This document shows positions 45,748 to 58,149 of a stretch of DNA of 64,000 nucleotides, piece after piece; position 1 is the first letter of the stretch, and each line of letters opens with the position of its first letter. The stretch is from Massospora cicadina (lineage: Eukaryota; Entomophthoromycota; Entomophthoromycetes; Entomophthorales; Entomophthoraceae). The translations under genes and the position numbers were made by a program. The stretch spans positions 116,414 through 180,413 of the forward strand of contig JAKSZP010008012.1 in assembly GCA_022478985.1 (NCBI GenBank). The letters run 5' to 3'. A model generated the notes under the pieces. It was not told where the DNA came from. It saw nothing but the letters and a program-made list of their open reading frames with translations, and made no database searches.

Positions 45748-46400
45748 TGTGTGAATCTTGTTAGCTAATGCTCGCAAGTGCTGATATGCAGCAGGGTTTC
45801 CCCAACTGGATTGGTTTAATTAATTTTTTCAACTAATTTGGCGGATTTCCACTATGTAAAACTAATAGTAAATTATAGTTTTTCCCAAGTCGCGGCTCAA
45901 AGTGATAAATTAAACTTTATTACTATGCTTTCCCCTAGTATTTATGGTCTACAAAGGCTAATAGTGAGGTAATTATTGAATTTAATTTAGTCTGGGTGGC
46001 ACGGCTTAGAAAGTTTGATGATCCGGGTAATTCACACTCAGGAAAGTCATTTTACTTCATATGATAATGACATATTATTATTGGTCCATAGTAGGTAGGA
46101 TAAAACAATGGGGAAGTTTTTATATATCATACCCAATCATTTGCATCAGATTTAAGCTCTTATTGGCTGATCTCCATATGCTTCACTCATGATTGGGGGT
46201 AAAATTTATTCACCCTTTGCAACCCACTTCAAACCTATAAAGGAAGGTGTTTATGCTAAAGACAAACACACAGAATTAGTGCTAGGGCTTGGGCTAGCCT
46301 CAAACTCAGGTGGGGGATTCCTCCGAGGTTGTGAAGCGACAAGGGAAGCCTGATCTGCCCAGGTTGATGAAAGGCTAGAAGTAAAAAAATACTATGAGTC
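45748..46400 (-). repeat. 5' LTR of element A (right edge uncertain)
   Basis: Shares layout and scattered blocks with the B LTR: GGCACGGCTTAGAAAG against GATGGCTTAGTAACATC, and ACCTATAAAGG against CCCTATAAAAGG. The edge at about 46400 is estimated from B LTR length. No matching 3' LTR was found. Confidence 0.45.
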
Positions 46401-47184
46401 AAATCCTTTTGCTGAGAGTTAGGCTGCTTTGTATTTAATAAATTCAAACTATTCTCATCCAAAACATTTAATCTCACAAATTTGAGATGGCAATTGTCTA
46501 AAAGGCGGTTAATCCATGTTGATTAATTGTAAGCATAAACATATAATGTTTTTTATGTCAGTGCGGGGCAATAAAATGAGAAGTAAAATATATTATAAGT
46601 GATATGAAAACCAAGGCGCAGGGAAAGGCAATCATGATATTAGAGGATTGAGTTGCAACAGGGGGATTATAGATTTGGAATCCTGTTTTTATAGAATAAT
46701 CTGATGAAGTGATTATGGTTTCTAACTGTTATTTTATTCAATTTCAGCAACCTCCTATAAAAACGTGGGTCTTGTGAGGAAGTATCTTAAGTAAACCCTT
46801 TATCTGAGTAATTGCTACATATAAAATCACCTAATTATATATGATTTTTGGTTAAACCAATTATGACACTCATCTGAGTATTCTACATGTCATGATATCC
46901 TAAATGACCCTTTAGGAATGGTTTTAATTCTCATAGATCAGGTAGATCCTGCTATCAACTCCTATCACATATTGCTTGTCCATCAAGCGTAAGAAAAGCG
47001 TCGCAAGGATCCAGTTTATAAGGAACTCTCATATGTGCGAACCTTATCCAGACCTATAAGCACTTGATTCTATTCCTCTATAATTTTCTGGGGCAGCGGC
47101 TATGCTCACTCATTTCATCAACAGATAATCCATGGTGATAAGAGCTCTAAGACTAAGAAATAGATTTCTAACCTTCGTTCCATC
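46401..47184. other. No recognisable gene
   Basis: AT-rich sequence between element A and relic K. Nothing matched elsewhere in the window. Confidence 0.4.
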
Positions 47185-47199
47185 AATATATTGAACAAA

Positions 47200-47229
47200 C
47201 TTGGGTTGGGACCATCTAGTACTAAAAAA
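47200..47229 (+). mobile_element. 30-bp micro-insertion with 15-bp target duplication
   Basis: The insert runs from CTTGGGTTGGGACC through ATCTAGTACTA to a short A run, flanked by AATATATTGAACAAA at 47185-47199 and 47230-47244, identical. It has the same 3' end as 9830, 19224 and 21351, and agrees with 9830 further upstream (CTTGGGTTGGG). Confidence 0.85.
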
Positions 47230-47289
47230 AATATATTGAACAAAATTTACGTTTATTTCTATATTCCTTATTTATATTTTGGTAGGACA

Positions 47290-49860
47290 GCTTAAGGCAA
47301 TATTTACTTCTCTATTGGACACTGGTGCCACATGAATTTCATTGATCTAAAGGTTATGTAAGTTTTAAATCTAAAGTTACCCAGGTTCCTCTGTCATGGC
47401 TAACTCAAGTTCCCATGCTCACACTGTATCTCTTTAATGGAAGCGATTTTCTGGTGATTTCTAAAAGTCAAATGTTTTTCTACACTTGATCTGGTGAACG
47501 CTTTTCATTAGGTTCGGGTTAAATAAGGCCAGGAGTGGCTGAGATAAATTTGCATTCAGCATAGAATATAACAGTCTAAATTTTTGTCTATGGTCTAAAG
47601 AACACCTCAGCAATTTACTGCTCCAAATTAATGATGCCTAATGGAATCTCTTATTCTTCTGTACTATTGCTAGTTGTGAATGAAATCTTGATTCACTCTC
47701 TCAGTGCCCAACAACACAGAAAATACTTAGTAGCAGTTGCTGCATATTCAAAATTCTGGTCTGGTTTCTAAGCCATCCAAGTGTGAGTTCTTCAGGATGA
47801 AGTACAATTACTGGCTAATTTGATATAAGTGGATGTTCAAGACATTGCACTTTCTAAACTTTAGTTCATCCACTAATGTCCCACTTCAGTAACGCAGAAG
47901 CAACTGTGTATATTTCTGGGAAACATCTTTTTTTCTTATGAAGTTTTCACTAGCAAATTCAGTGCTGTTTTCATCCCTTCTCTTCTCACAAGTAAGAACG
48001 TCCCTTCATCTGGACCCACAGAATGCCAACATGCGTTTTAGGCCATAAAAAGAAGTCTTCTTACCATTCCTGTTCATCATCAAGCTGATTAATACAAGCA
48101 TTTTTACTGTGGCTTGAGATGCCTCTAATACTGCGTGTGGTGCTGTAATCCTACAGGAACATGAGGAGCGTGAACATCCTGTGGCTTATTTTTATGGAGT
48201 TTAGTGTCACGGAGAAGGCCTGGACCATATATAATAGTGAGTTGGCTGTTGTTTCTTGATCCTTGATCCACTTGCGGTCCTTTAACAGGCTGCAAAACAT
48301 ATAATGGTTGTGCGTTGGACCATAGATCACTTACATATCATTGAAAATCCTATAAGTTGGCTCACAGGCAGACCAATACTTTTTGCGACCTTTTAAACTT
48401 TAATTCCAAAGATGAGTTTGCCAAGGGGGCCGCCCAAGTTTGCCAGATATCTTGAGCTGAAACCTTTAATGAGTCTCACTGTAGATACAGACTCTTAAAT
48501 ATACACGGTAATTTCCCCTTAGAATGTCATAGCTCTTCCCATTCCAGCCATTAACAAGCTAGTATCCCCTATCCCAAACCTAAGACTAAGCTTAAGCCAA
48601 AATCTAAATCTAAATCCAATTCTAAATCATGCAGTTCCACATCCCCCAGTATCCCTGTTACTACTATGAAGTCTGAGAATAAGTTACTCCATCTGAACTA
48701 GTTTTGCATCCTCTATTAATTAAGGTTCTCTCCTGGATGCTGTTTTGGTATTCCAGTCTAAAGATCCATATGGGCGCAATCTCATAGCGAAACTTTTTTA
48801 CAGCTCCTTCTGGATGATATTCCCAAAAGGATAGGGCTTATGTTTTCATGACTAAGTATGGATTTCCCTGAGATGCATTCTCGCGTTTCAAAGGAACATT
48901 ATGACACCAACCATGAGTCATCCTGAGGCAAAAAATGTATCAACTTAATTAAACAAGGGTATGTCTATATGGGCTGACATAAGAACTCCAGCATGGATTT
49001 AATAATTCTTGATCTGTGGTATCTCCCCAAGTCAACTAGTACAGGATTCATGGCCTTCTCCACCCTCTTCGACAGGCAACAGGCCCATGGAAATTGCTGT
49101 CTGTGAATTTTATTGTAAGTTTACCAATATCTCTTGGTATGATGTGATAATGGTGATTGTAGATCGCTTTACAAAGTAAACTATCTTTTTCCTTGTATAT
49201 CGTCCACTAGGGATGAGGCCATGTCATGGCTCTTTAGCACATGTGTTTGCCCTGTTTGGGTTTCCCAGGAAGAAGTCAGAATTTTGGCCTCAGTTTACCT
49301 TTCAATTCTAGTGGGCTAGTGTAAAATGCTGAAAATTAATCCCTGGAGTCCTTCAGCTTATCATCCCCAGTCAGATGGGCATACAAAGCATATCAACCTG
49401 TTCTTAGTGAGTAACTTTAAAGCTATGCTACTGCTTTACAGGATAAATGGGCTGAGGGCAACTTTCTAGCCCAACTTACATACAATAACTCACTTCATTC
49501 ATCACCAAGAGTGTTAACCATGTATGCTTACTTGGGATACAACCCTTATTTCACTATTAGGCCTCAGATTTTTTTATAATTATCTAGCTGAAAAAAATCT
49601 TTGACGCACTTAATTAGAAGGTTCATCAAAAGGTTCAGAGCCAGATGACTCAAATTAACCAATGGCGAGTAGCATCTAAGGATAAGAATCAACATGAGGC
49701 ACCTCACTACCAGATGGGTGTTTTATTTATGGTGAATACTAAGAAATATCACCTCATAGTAACATGCCAGAAATTAGATCACTAATGTTAAGGAGCATTT
49801 CCTATCACCAAGGTCTTGAATAACGAAGCTTTTTACTTAGAGCTGCCCCCAAAGTGTAGA
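47290..49860 (+). pseudogene. Element K: Ty3 pol relic
   Basis: Plus-strand pol. The protease motif SLLDTGAT is at about 47309-47332. RT is mostly unreadable. RNase H-type sequence is at 47950-48340 (FSAVFIPSLLTSKNV; NSELAVVS). The integrase core has DVIMVIVDRFTK near 49140 and AYHPQSDGHTKHINLF near 49355, and there is a C-terminal region to about 49800. DRFTK and YHPQSDGHT are typical of chromovirus-type integrases, as in J. Heavily mutated. No LTRs were found. Confidence 0.7.
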
Positions 49861-49891
49861 ATCCATGTATTATTCTAAACCTCTTCACTTT

Positions 49892-50223
49892 GAAGCTGAA
49901 ATTCTCCTAGCAGCTTTTGTTAAATCACTTTACCATCATCATTTTGATGAGGAAGTGGAAAACTCTTACTACGCTGACCTCCACCCCCACTATGCGGATG
50001 CCCCAACACCCTAGCTCTCTGTTCTGGTCCGGTACTGTAACCAACATCCCATGATTGGGGCGGGTCTTTCTGAAAACCAACCCCCCTACCCCTTCTCACC
50101 CTCTGCCATGTTGGGTTAGCGGTTTCCACTACCCACTTGGTTAGTAGTTTTATTTTGTTTGTTTTGGGTGTTGTGATTTGGTACTGTCCATTCCTTGGTC
50201 AGCGTACCTTGAATAAATTCCAC
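49892..50223 (+). mobile_element. 5'-truncated ORF1-only LINE satellite
   Basis: 332 bp matching the 3' end of the 15056-16937 element: EILLAAFVKSLYHHHFDEEV, ENSYYADLHPHYADAPTP, then the tail TACCTTGAATAAAT. Flanked by the 13-bp duplication ACCTCTTCACTTT at 49879-49891 and 50224-50236. Confidence 0.85.
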
Positions 50224-50300
50224 ACCTCTTCACTTTCCCCTTTTAAGGGCAAGAAACCTTTGAGGTTGAGCTCATCATGGTGAGAGGAGCCTATAAGTCA

Positions 50301-51268
50301 TGGGGAGAACACCCTGCACCTCATTTGTGAGTAGTTTCATTAGTGACAATGAAGGGGTTAAGGAGGCAGCTGTCACTCTTGTTTCCCAGGGTGATTTAGC
50401 CCGTGTGGTAGATGAGAGGTGTATGATGGCTACCCTCTATAAATTGCTCCCCTAACTCCTCTTCATACCACCCAGGAGTTGGTGCAGAAATTGGGGGGAG
50501 TGTTTGGAGGTGTCAGCGGTAAGAAACCATCTCCAGCGGGAAGTTTGTAACTGCTCCAATAACCACGAAATTCTATCTTCTAATTCAGGTTTTTTAATAT
50601 TGTTAAATCAATACCTTTTGGAACAAAAGCGTCCATTGTACGCTTGGGTTCAAAACCCTGCCAATTTGGTTTCTTTATACCAGAGAAGGTTAGCCCATTC
50701 TTAACAGGCTCAGGTATAATAAATTCTTTAAATACACAATGACCACCTCTACCTACCCTGGCCATGGGTGCACCCAGTCATTTTCTGGACAAAACGTTGT
50801 TGATCTTCCAAGCGATTTTTGCTGAAGTAAAAAAATCAAAATTTGAGACTATTTAGTTAGTCAAATTACAACCAAATCAGCATCATGAGCGGATCAAGGT
50901 GTCAATCTACTCGTTTACTGTTGCTTAGATACATCCCAGGAAAACGCCAATTTTTTTTATTCATTAGATGTTGAGCGAATAAAACAATCCCTATCAGGAA
51001 CTGCTGTCACTCCTTTTATTATCTACCTTCACTTGGTGCTTTACTAAAAAATCCAGTGATTTTCTTAATTTTAATTTGATTAAATAATTTTGGATATTAG
51101 TTTCCAGCTATATGTACCAAATAAGGGTTATTTGTCAGGTGGCGGTTTCATTCCTTATTCAATTTTAATAAAACTGTGTGGATGGCTGTACCAACGGTAT
51201 TCTGGCTGTTGTCTGGATGGTAACTCATCCTTTGTTCCAGCACATCCTTATTATTATCAGCATGCTCA
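50301..51268 (+). repeat. 5' LTR of element J
   Basis: Direct repeat of 55224-56192. Shared blocks are GTAGATGAGAGGTG, AAATTGCTCCCCTA, CTACCCTGGCCATGGG, AGGAACTGCTGTCACT and TTATTATCAGCATGCTC. Edges are approximate. Confidence 0.7.
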
Positions 51269-51879
51269 ATGACATAGTGGAGTGACCTAAATTTCTCATC
51301 CTTTTTCACCATCCTCTATAAGTTGGGTAAAGCGAAGGTTTTGTTTTATAAATTCAGGTCTAACCTTTGATTAAGGTGGTAATTGTTGGAAGGATGGCCT
51401 TTTCTTTAGATCACAGTCATAAGCCGTGGCTAAGGAATATCTCTTGACTCAAACAACGTTGGGTTACCTCTTTTATCAAGCGTAAAGGAGCTCAGTATAT
51501 CTTTACTCTACGTTCCATCCAGCTTGGATGGGTTATGAGTGTGGTTGTGTTGCTTGTCCCTGTTGCTACTTATCCCCCTCCCTTCCCTCTGTTTTGTGGT
51601 CTGGTGAAAGTATGTACCACTGTTATTCTGCAACTCTTGGTAGGCATATATTGTTAAGTTTATAGCCTTTGTTGTTTGCAGTACAACAGGCGGAAGTGGA
51701 GGTTACTCAAGTGGTTGGAACCATGACCTCTTCACTAGAGTTTGATCTGTTGGATATGCCATTGATTGCCCCTCCCTCACAAGTTATGTCCTGAAAAGCT
51801 GCTAATAAACAATATCGTGCATATTTTTGTTGCCTGTTAAAATTCAGTTTGGATCCAAAGTGGTATTTGTTGAGTTTTT

Positions 51880-53520
51880 TTGGATACAGGAGCAGTCAAA
51901 AAAATGTGAGCTTGTAGGTCGTTCAGGATTTGGGCTAGATCTTGACTTTAGGTCCTCGGTATTGAGTGCATTGTTGGCCTTAATGACTTGCTATGCAGTG
52001 AAATGCCCATAACATTATCAGTGCACGAGTTTGGCTTTTATGACCAGTTTACAGTGGAGTTGGATTTGTTATTTTCTGCTATTTTAGAAGTGGGTTGGTG
52101 GTGGCTGCAACAGGTTAATATCCATCTGGAGCTTAACCTCTTGCTATTTGAGAAACCCTACTCAAGCGGCGAGTTCCCACTTATTTACTTACTCTCTTGT
52201 ACCACAATGGTGGGTTCTATCTCTGCTACTACCTCCCCCAATGACCTACCTCCTAATTTTACCTTGGTGTTGTTGCAGTATAAGGATATATCTGATTTAA
52301 ATAAAGCTACTCACTTCCGCCCCATTCCAAATATGGCTTGTCATTCCATTTGACAATGGATGTGATCAATATCAGCTGTCCTTTGTATCCTTACATGAAG
52401 CAGGAAGATAAGGTGCTAAAAGTGTTGTTAGAAAATAATTTAAAAAAAGGTGAGTGTTTCAGAAATCCTCCCCTCATAGCTTCCTTTATGGTTTTGCTCA
52501 TAAGGCCAATGGAACTTTACGCCCCAGAATAGACTATGGACATTTAAACAACATTACTGTCCATGACCTTTATCCCCTACCCTCGAGCAGACCATCAGCA
52601 GGTGATTGGAATATCCTTGGTGTTTCTAAAGCTAGTTCTAATAACCGCTTTCAACCAAATTCAGGCTTTGGAAAGTCAGGAGTTTCTTGCTGCAATTTGT
52701 ACCGGAAGGGTATCTTCCAGATCCGCACAATGCCTTTTGGCCTCAATAACGCCCCTGCCACGTTCCAACATATGGTTGATGATGTGCTTGAAGATTGTTG
52801 TTTACCTGCACAGTAGCATATATATTATTAATATCCTTGTTCATTCACTTATCCTGAGCAGCATGAGAAGAGCCTTGAGGCAGTGCTGGTTGCGCTGCAC
52901 AAGGTTGACCTCTAAATACCTCTAACTTCAATTTTTCAGGTAGGAAGTTACCTTCTTGGATAACTTGGTCTTATATGGGTACGCCATTCACCCAAAAATA
53001 TTGAGGATATCCTCTCGTGGCCACTCCTATCACCCAGAAGCAGCTGGTAAGCTTCTTGAGCATAAGAATATCCTTTGAGAAACTTTCCCCTGCGCTCATG
53101 CAGTTGGCAGCATCGCTTCACCCTTGATAAAGAGGATCGTTTCTAATATAGAAGTATGGAGGATTGTAACGCGCATTTGATGCCATCAAGGAGTTGTTTC
53201 TGGTGCCTCATTTTCTCAAGTATGCCAACCCAGCCATACCTTTTATTGTGGCATGAAATGCCTCTTTGGAATTAGTGGGGGCAATGGGCTTTAGTACATG
53301 ACGGTTTGAAAATCTTGTCACTTATTTACTGTGCAAGTTCACTTCTTCTAAAAAATCCTGGGCATTTATAATAAGGAGTTGAACGCTGTGGCATGGTCGC
53401 TCACTCAATGGCAGTATCTTCCTTAGAGCGTTTGGCATGAAGTGATTGTGCAGACAGATTATCAGCCCTTATGTATTTCAGAAACTGCAGAAGTTGGCGC
53501 ATCATCAGGCACAGACATAT
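51880..53520 (+). pseudogene. Element J protease, RT and RNase H
   Basis: Protease FLDTGAVKKM with DTG at 51883-51891. The lead-in is LPPNFTLVLLQYKDISDLNK near 52250. RT shows GTLRPRIDYGHLNNITVHDL YPLP near 52510-52580, IRTMPFGLNNAPATFQHM near 52725, and a palm motif read as YIINILVHS near 52820, where YIDDILV is expected. Thumb and RNase H fragments reach about 53500 (MQLAASLHP; KSWAFIIRS-type frame changes). Dead. Confidence 0.75.
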
Positions 53521-53869
53521 TGCAGCCTCACCAAATTTTCTCTTCAGATACAATTAAGGGTTCAATAAAAGACATTCACGATTAGTTGAGCTGAATCCCT
53601 TTCTATAGTCCAGTGGAAGAGGATTCACTGGAGCTAGCTACGATAATTCCACAGACCAGATCAGCTATTGCTCCTCCTGCAATTTTGGTGGTGGAATGGC
53701 CCCAAATGTGTCATTAGTTTTTAGGGTATTGATGGGTCAAACGCCCTTATATAGGTGTTGGAGCTGTTTGACCAGCTTATACTTCTGGCGCACAGGCGGA
53801 CCCATTAGCTGTTAGAGGAGGGGACAATTCTGTTCAGATCAAGGGTTTAGGTTCCGCCACAACTCCGTG

Positions 53870-55080
53870 ATGAGGTAATTGTGGCCATCATATCCCCTCA
53901 GCGGTGGGCCACTACAAGGATTAAAAAAGTGCATTTATTTGGTGAGGCTGACATTATACTGGATGAGAATCTCCTAGAATTCTAGTGTGGATCAATAATT
54001 GCATGATTTGTGGGAAAATTTAATAGACCTGTAAAAATAGTATTCTCCTTCCCCTACAGCAGGCATAGTCCTGTGGACCTCAGTATATATTGATTTCATT
54101 GTTGAGCTTCCCAGAACTAATGGGTTACCATACTTATGGCGGTTGTTTCTGCTTTCTAAATTTTCCTTTTTATCCCATGTTTGTCAGCTATTACCTCTGA
54201 GGAAATGGCCCAACTCTTTGTGCAGCATGTGTTCTTAAAGTTTGGCTTGCTTTAAAAGATTATAAGTGACTAGGGGCCACAGTTTACAGTATTTTTGGCC
54301 TTGTTCCTGACTATCCTGAAGATTAAGCCATGCCACTTCATCTAATACCTTCTCAAATATGGTGGCTAGAGAAGAAGTTCAACCAGATCCTCAAACAGTA
54401 CCTTTGCTGTTACGCCTCTGACATGCAGGATAATTGGGCGCATGTTTGATATTGGCACAGTTAGCATAATATAATGGGTTTTATTTATCTTATTAGTTTT
54501 TCACCATAAGAAACCACTATGATGTATAGCCCCTTATTTCCATTAGCCCGTGCCTTTGACCAGAAGTCTCATATGTGGCGGACCATGTGCAGCAATTCTA
54601 GAGCACTCAATCTTTAGTTTGGTCGCACCTACCAAGGCCATCACCGATTACAAGCAGTTTGTGGACCAGAAACATTCATTGCTCATAAATAAAGGTGGAT
54701 TACTCTATCATGTCGGATACACAGCACCTGATTATGAAGGTGTCTTCCCAGAAGTTTGCAAGCAAATATTCTGGTCCTTGTGTGGTGGATGCGGATTTTG
54801 TAAATAGGGCGTTTATGTTGACTCTTACAGCTCACTGGAAGCAGTACCCCATCTTTCACATTTCTCAGTTGTCCCCATTCAAGAGGAAACACAACGCTGC
54901 CATAGCCAATACTGGTGGAGGGATCAAAGGAGGATGAAGACAATGCTATCTTGGTCTCGCAAGAATCTCACCAATGGTAAAGTACCCCATAGCCTGGAAG
55001 GGATTTCCTTTGCATTTGAACAACTGGGTTAGGGCCCATGATTGTGCTCATGGTTGTGAATTTGTGGAGGCCTTCCAAGC
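53870..55080 (+). pseudogene. Element J integrase with chromodomain
   Basis: HHCC and core fragments at 53870-54350 (RLKPCHF-type region; MAQLFVQHVFLKFGLL). The C-terminal domain reads ASKYSGPCVVDADFVNRAFM then LTAHWKQYPIFHISQLSPFK (54755-54885). A chromodomain at 54983-55080 reads YPIAWKGFPLHLNNWVRAHD then EFVEAFQA; the WKG and NNW strings are hallmark positions. Chromodomains steer integration to particular chromatin. Shifts and stops are present. Confidence 0.75.
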
Positions 55081-55223
55081 CCTGAACCTGATGCTCCCCG
55101 CCCTCTCTCAAAGCTTGCCACTCTGTTAATCATCAAGTTGCTGAAGAGTATAAATACCCCACCCTTGCCTAAGTCTCCAGTGGTGGCGCACCCTGAAAAA
55201 AGAGGGCAGGATAACGTAAGTCC

Positions 55224-56192
55224 TGAGGAGCATCCCAGCACCTCAACCATGAGCAATTTTCATTTAGTACAAAGAAGGAGGTTATGAAATTGGATTTTTT
55301 TCTCATTTTTCAAAGTGATATAACCCATGTGTAGATGAGAGGTGGGTGACAGCCCAATCTTTTAAATTGCTCCCCTACTTTTCTTCTCACTACCAAAGAG
55401 TTGGAGCAGAAGATTAGGGGTGTTTGGTGGTAGTGGTAGGAAGCCATTGATAGTGGGAAATTTTTGACTGCTCTGCATACCCAGGAATATTTACCACTAA
55501 AGCAGGTTCTGTCACTATTGATAATTTGATACTCAACGGAACTGAATCAGTCCATTGTATTCTTGGGTTTAGAACCATGCCAACTGGATTACTTTCTACT
55601 AGAGAAGGAAAGCCCATCACCTCAGGTTTGAGTCTAGTAATTCCTTTTGATACATAAGGGCCTCCCCTACCCTGGCCATGGGCTCAACCAGTCATCCATC
55701 AGAAGAAGTGTCATTGATCCACCACTTGAAGTTGCACTAGATACAAACATTTATACAAGCATTTGAGACTAGATTTAGTCTGGCAGGTTGTGACTGAATC
55801 TACATTGTGAGCAAATTAGGGTGTCAATCCGCTGGTTTACTATTGTGTAAATATCCCCCAAGCATTGATGACATTTTCTTTCTCATTAGATATTAAGCTT
55901 ACAACGCAATAGTCCCTGACAGGAACTGCTGTCACTTTATGTTATTATCTTCTTTCCCCTTAGTCTTAATGTTAAAATATTTTATGATTTTCTCAATTTT
56001 AATGTTATTAAGTAATTCATGATATAAAATTCCATCTATGAATGTGTTACCTTTGGATTATAGACAGATGGTATATTGTCCCTACTCATTTTTAGATTAA
56101 CTGCGTAGATGGCTGTACTAGCGGTATTCTGGCTGTTGCTCTGTGTAAAAACTCATCCTGAGGCAGCACAGTCTTATTATCAGCATGCTCTA
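55224..56192 (+). repeat. 3' LTR of element J
   Basis: Partner of 50301-51268, preceded by a purine-rich AAAAAAGAGGGCAGG that may be the polypurine tract. Confidence 0.7.
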
Positions 56193-57690
56193 AGAATGAG
56201 CCCTTTTTTAAGGTAGAGAAACTTCTAAAGTATGTCTAGTCAAATGATAAGTGCACAACCTGGTATTTTGGAAGTATAACCAGCTTATAAAAACAGTTGG
56301 GACCATTATAAGGGTTACATCAACTGCCAGGAGCCTCTGGAGAAAGTTAAAATGAGATTTAAACATTCTATCACCTATACCAGCCAAACCAGTTGCCTTT
56401 TCTTCCATCAAGCTCCCTACGCCCCACAAAAATTATGTCTTTTCATATGTCAAGCAGGGGGTGAACCCTGCCTGTGAGGAGAACGGTAATGTAAGACTCC
56501 AGGCAGTAGCTATCAAGATAGCTAGGGGTTTTCATCTTTTTAGGACAATAAAAGGGCTTTAATCCTAAGGCATTACCTCTCACCCAAATAATTGATCTAG
56601 AGAATACCTTGAATGAGAGATGGGTAGTGGCAAACCCCCTTTCTAGCCTCATCACCTTATAATCACCTATCAGGGAAGAATCCAATATTCTATATAAATT
56701 CTGATCAATTATTGCAAAGAATTCAACAATTCTGCAAATATCTAGGAGTCTTCATAGTAAGGTTACCATGCAAAGATCCCTCCAAAGCATAAGATGCCAA
56801 AAGGCACCATATTTACTGAAGCAAGACTGTCACCTAAGATAAGCACAGTTGAAAACTTCACCAAAGAACTATAGTCAAAAGTTTAAAGGAAATGAGCTGT
56901 GAATTTGAACATTAGTATCAACAAGTTCTGAGGCAAACAAAAGGGATTCAATTAATTACAACTCAAAATGTTTAATTGATCTACAAAACAAACTGCTTGA
57001 GAATAGAATAGGCGCGATACTAAAAGCTAGAATTTCATGCCTCATGCTTCCACCCTCCCAGTATATGAACTGATAACCTTCACTTATTATATTACCGCTT
57101 TATTTTTCTTAGTTTACCTGTTTGTTTAGATATTTTTGTTTAAAAAACTTAATTATTCTAATACTTCCAAAAAATAAACAGTAAATGAGTATCAATTCCC
57201 TAAATCTGCTCTTTTCCAGCTCCTCCCTGAAAGCGCCTCCTCACAGCCCAGAAGACTATTGGTGCCTTGTGGAATGTGGGTGCCTTTATGGGTTCTATCA
57301 TACCCATGAAGGAAGACATGTCTTTCATTAGCATGGTTGGTTCCTAACACGGAATGTCAAGAACTAGTGATGCCAAAAATTAGTAATACTGATCTTTCTT
57401 ACTTGAACGCAAAGATCATCATTATAAAAGGTTTTGAATAGCATAGATGATGATTACCAGGAATACCGCTTTCCTCAACATATATATTTAATAAGAACAA
57501 ATAATTTTAAAGTTTTTCGGCTGTTTCTAATTATGGCTCAGATTTTACTTGGCACAAAAGTTCTAAACTATAATGCATAAATCACCCACTTCAATGCTTG
57601 CAAAACCAACAAAGAGCCTTTACTAGGTTATGCTACCATTGTTAGATGACAAATATAATGTTTTACAGGTGTTGAACTGCCTCTTGCATT
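56193..57690. other. No recognisable gene
   Basis: AT-rich. Minus-strand frames at 56685-56443 (VMRLERGFATTHLSFKVFSR) and 56429-56208 could be parts of one worn protein, but I cannot place it. Confidence 0.35.
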
Positions 57691-58064
57691 TCGCTTCAAC
57701 CTTTAATGCACCCAATAAGGGGTAATACAGTAAATGAGACGTCCAAAACAAGCCACCTCAGCGAGAAACCAAAGTGTACCACACAAACACTTCCAGGGCT
57801 AGAAACCCAAACATCTTCCACATTAAATGCCATATATGCATCATTAAAGAATATTACGCTATCCAGTGCAATGTTAAGAGGTCTAAGCTTAAGGTGCACC
57901 ACATGGGAACAGAAGATACCAAAGTACAGGGGAAAAAGTGGCCAAAGTAAAAAATGAGTATTTTACTTCCACCAGATCTCAAAATATCCCCAGATGAACA
58001 CAAGTGTGCCACAACACTCCTGACACTTCAATTTATAATTGTTGATGACGTATTAGCAGTACCA

Positions 58065-58148
58065 ATTGCTCAAGTTTCTGCCTGAGAGAAGTTTATATAA
58101 CAGGCCACACTGTTATATAAACTTCTCTCATGCAGAAACTGGAGCAAT
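58065..58148. repeat. 39-bp near-perfect palindrome with 6-nt loop
   Basis: The arms 58065-58103 and 58110-58148 pair with two mismatches around the loop GCCACA. It lies at the start of the readable part of element I. Confidence 0.9.
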
Positions 58149-58149
58149 A

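Larger units (their letters stand above)
50301..56192 (+). mobile_element. Element J: chromodomain-bearing Ty3 (chromovirus)
   Basis: LTRs at about 50301-51268 and 55224-56192 enclose a worn pol with protease, RT, RNase H, integrase and a C-terminal chromodomain. Gag is short or lost. A sequence beginning TGGAGTGACC at 51277, shortly after the 5' LTR, may be the primer site. LTR edges are estimated from the extent of the direct repeat. Confidence 0.75.
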
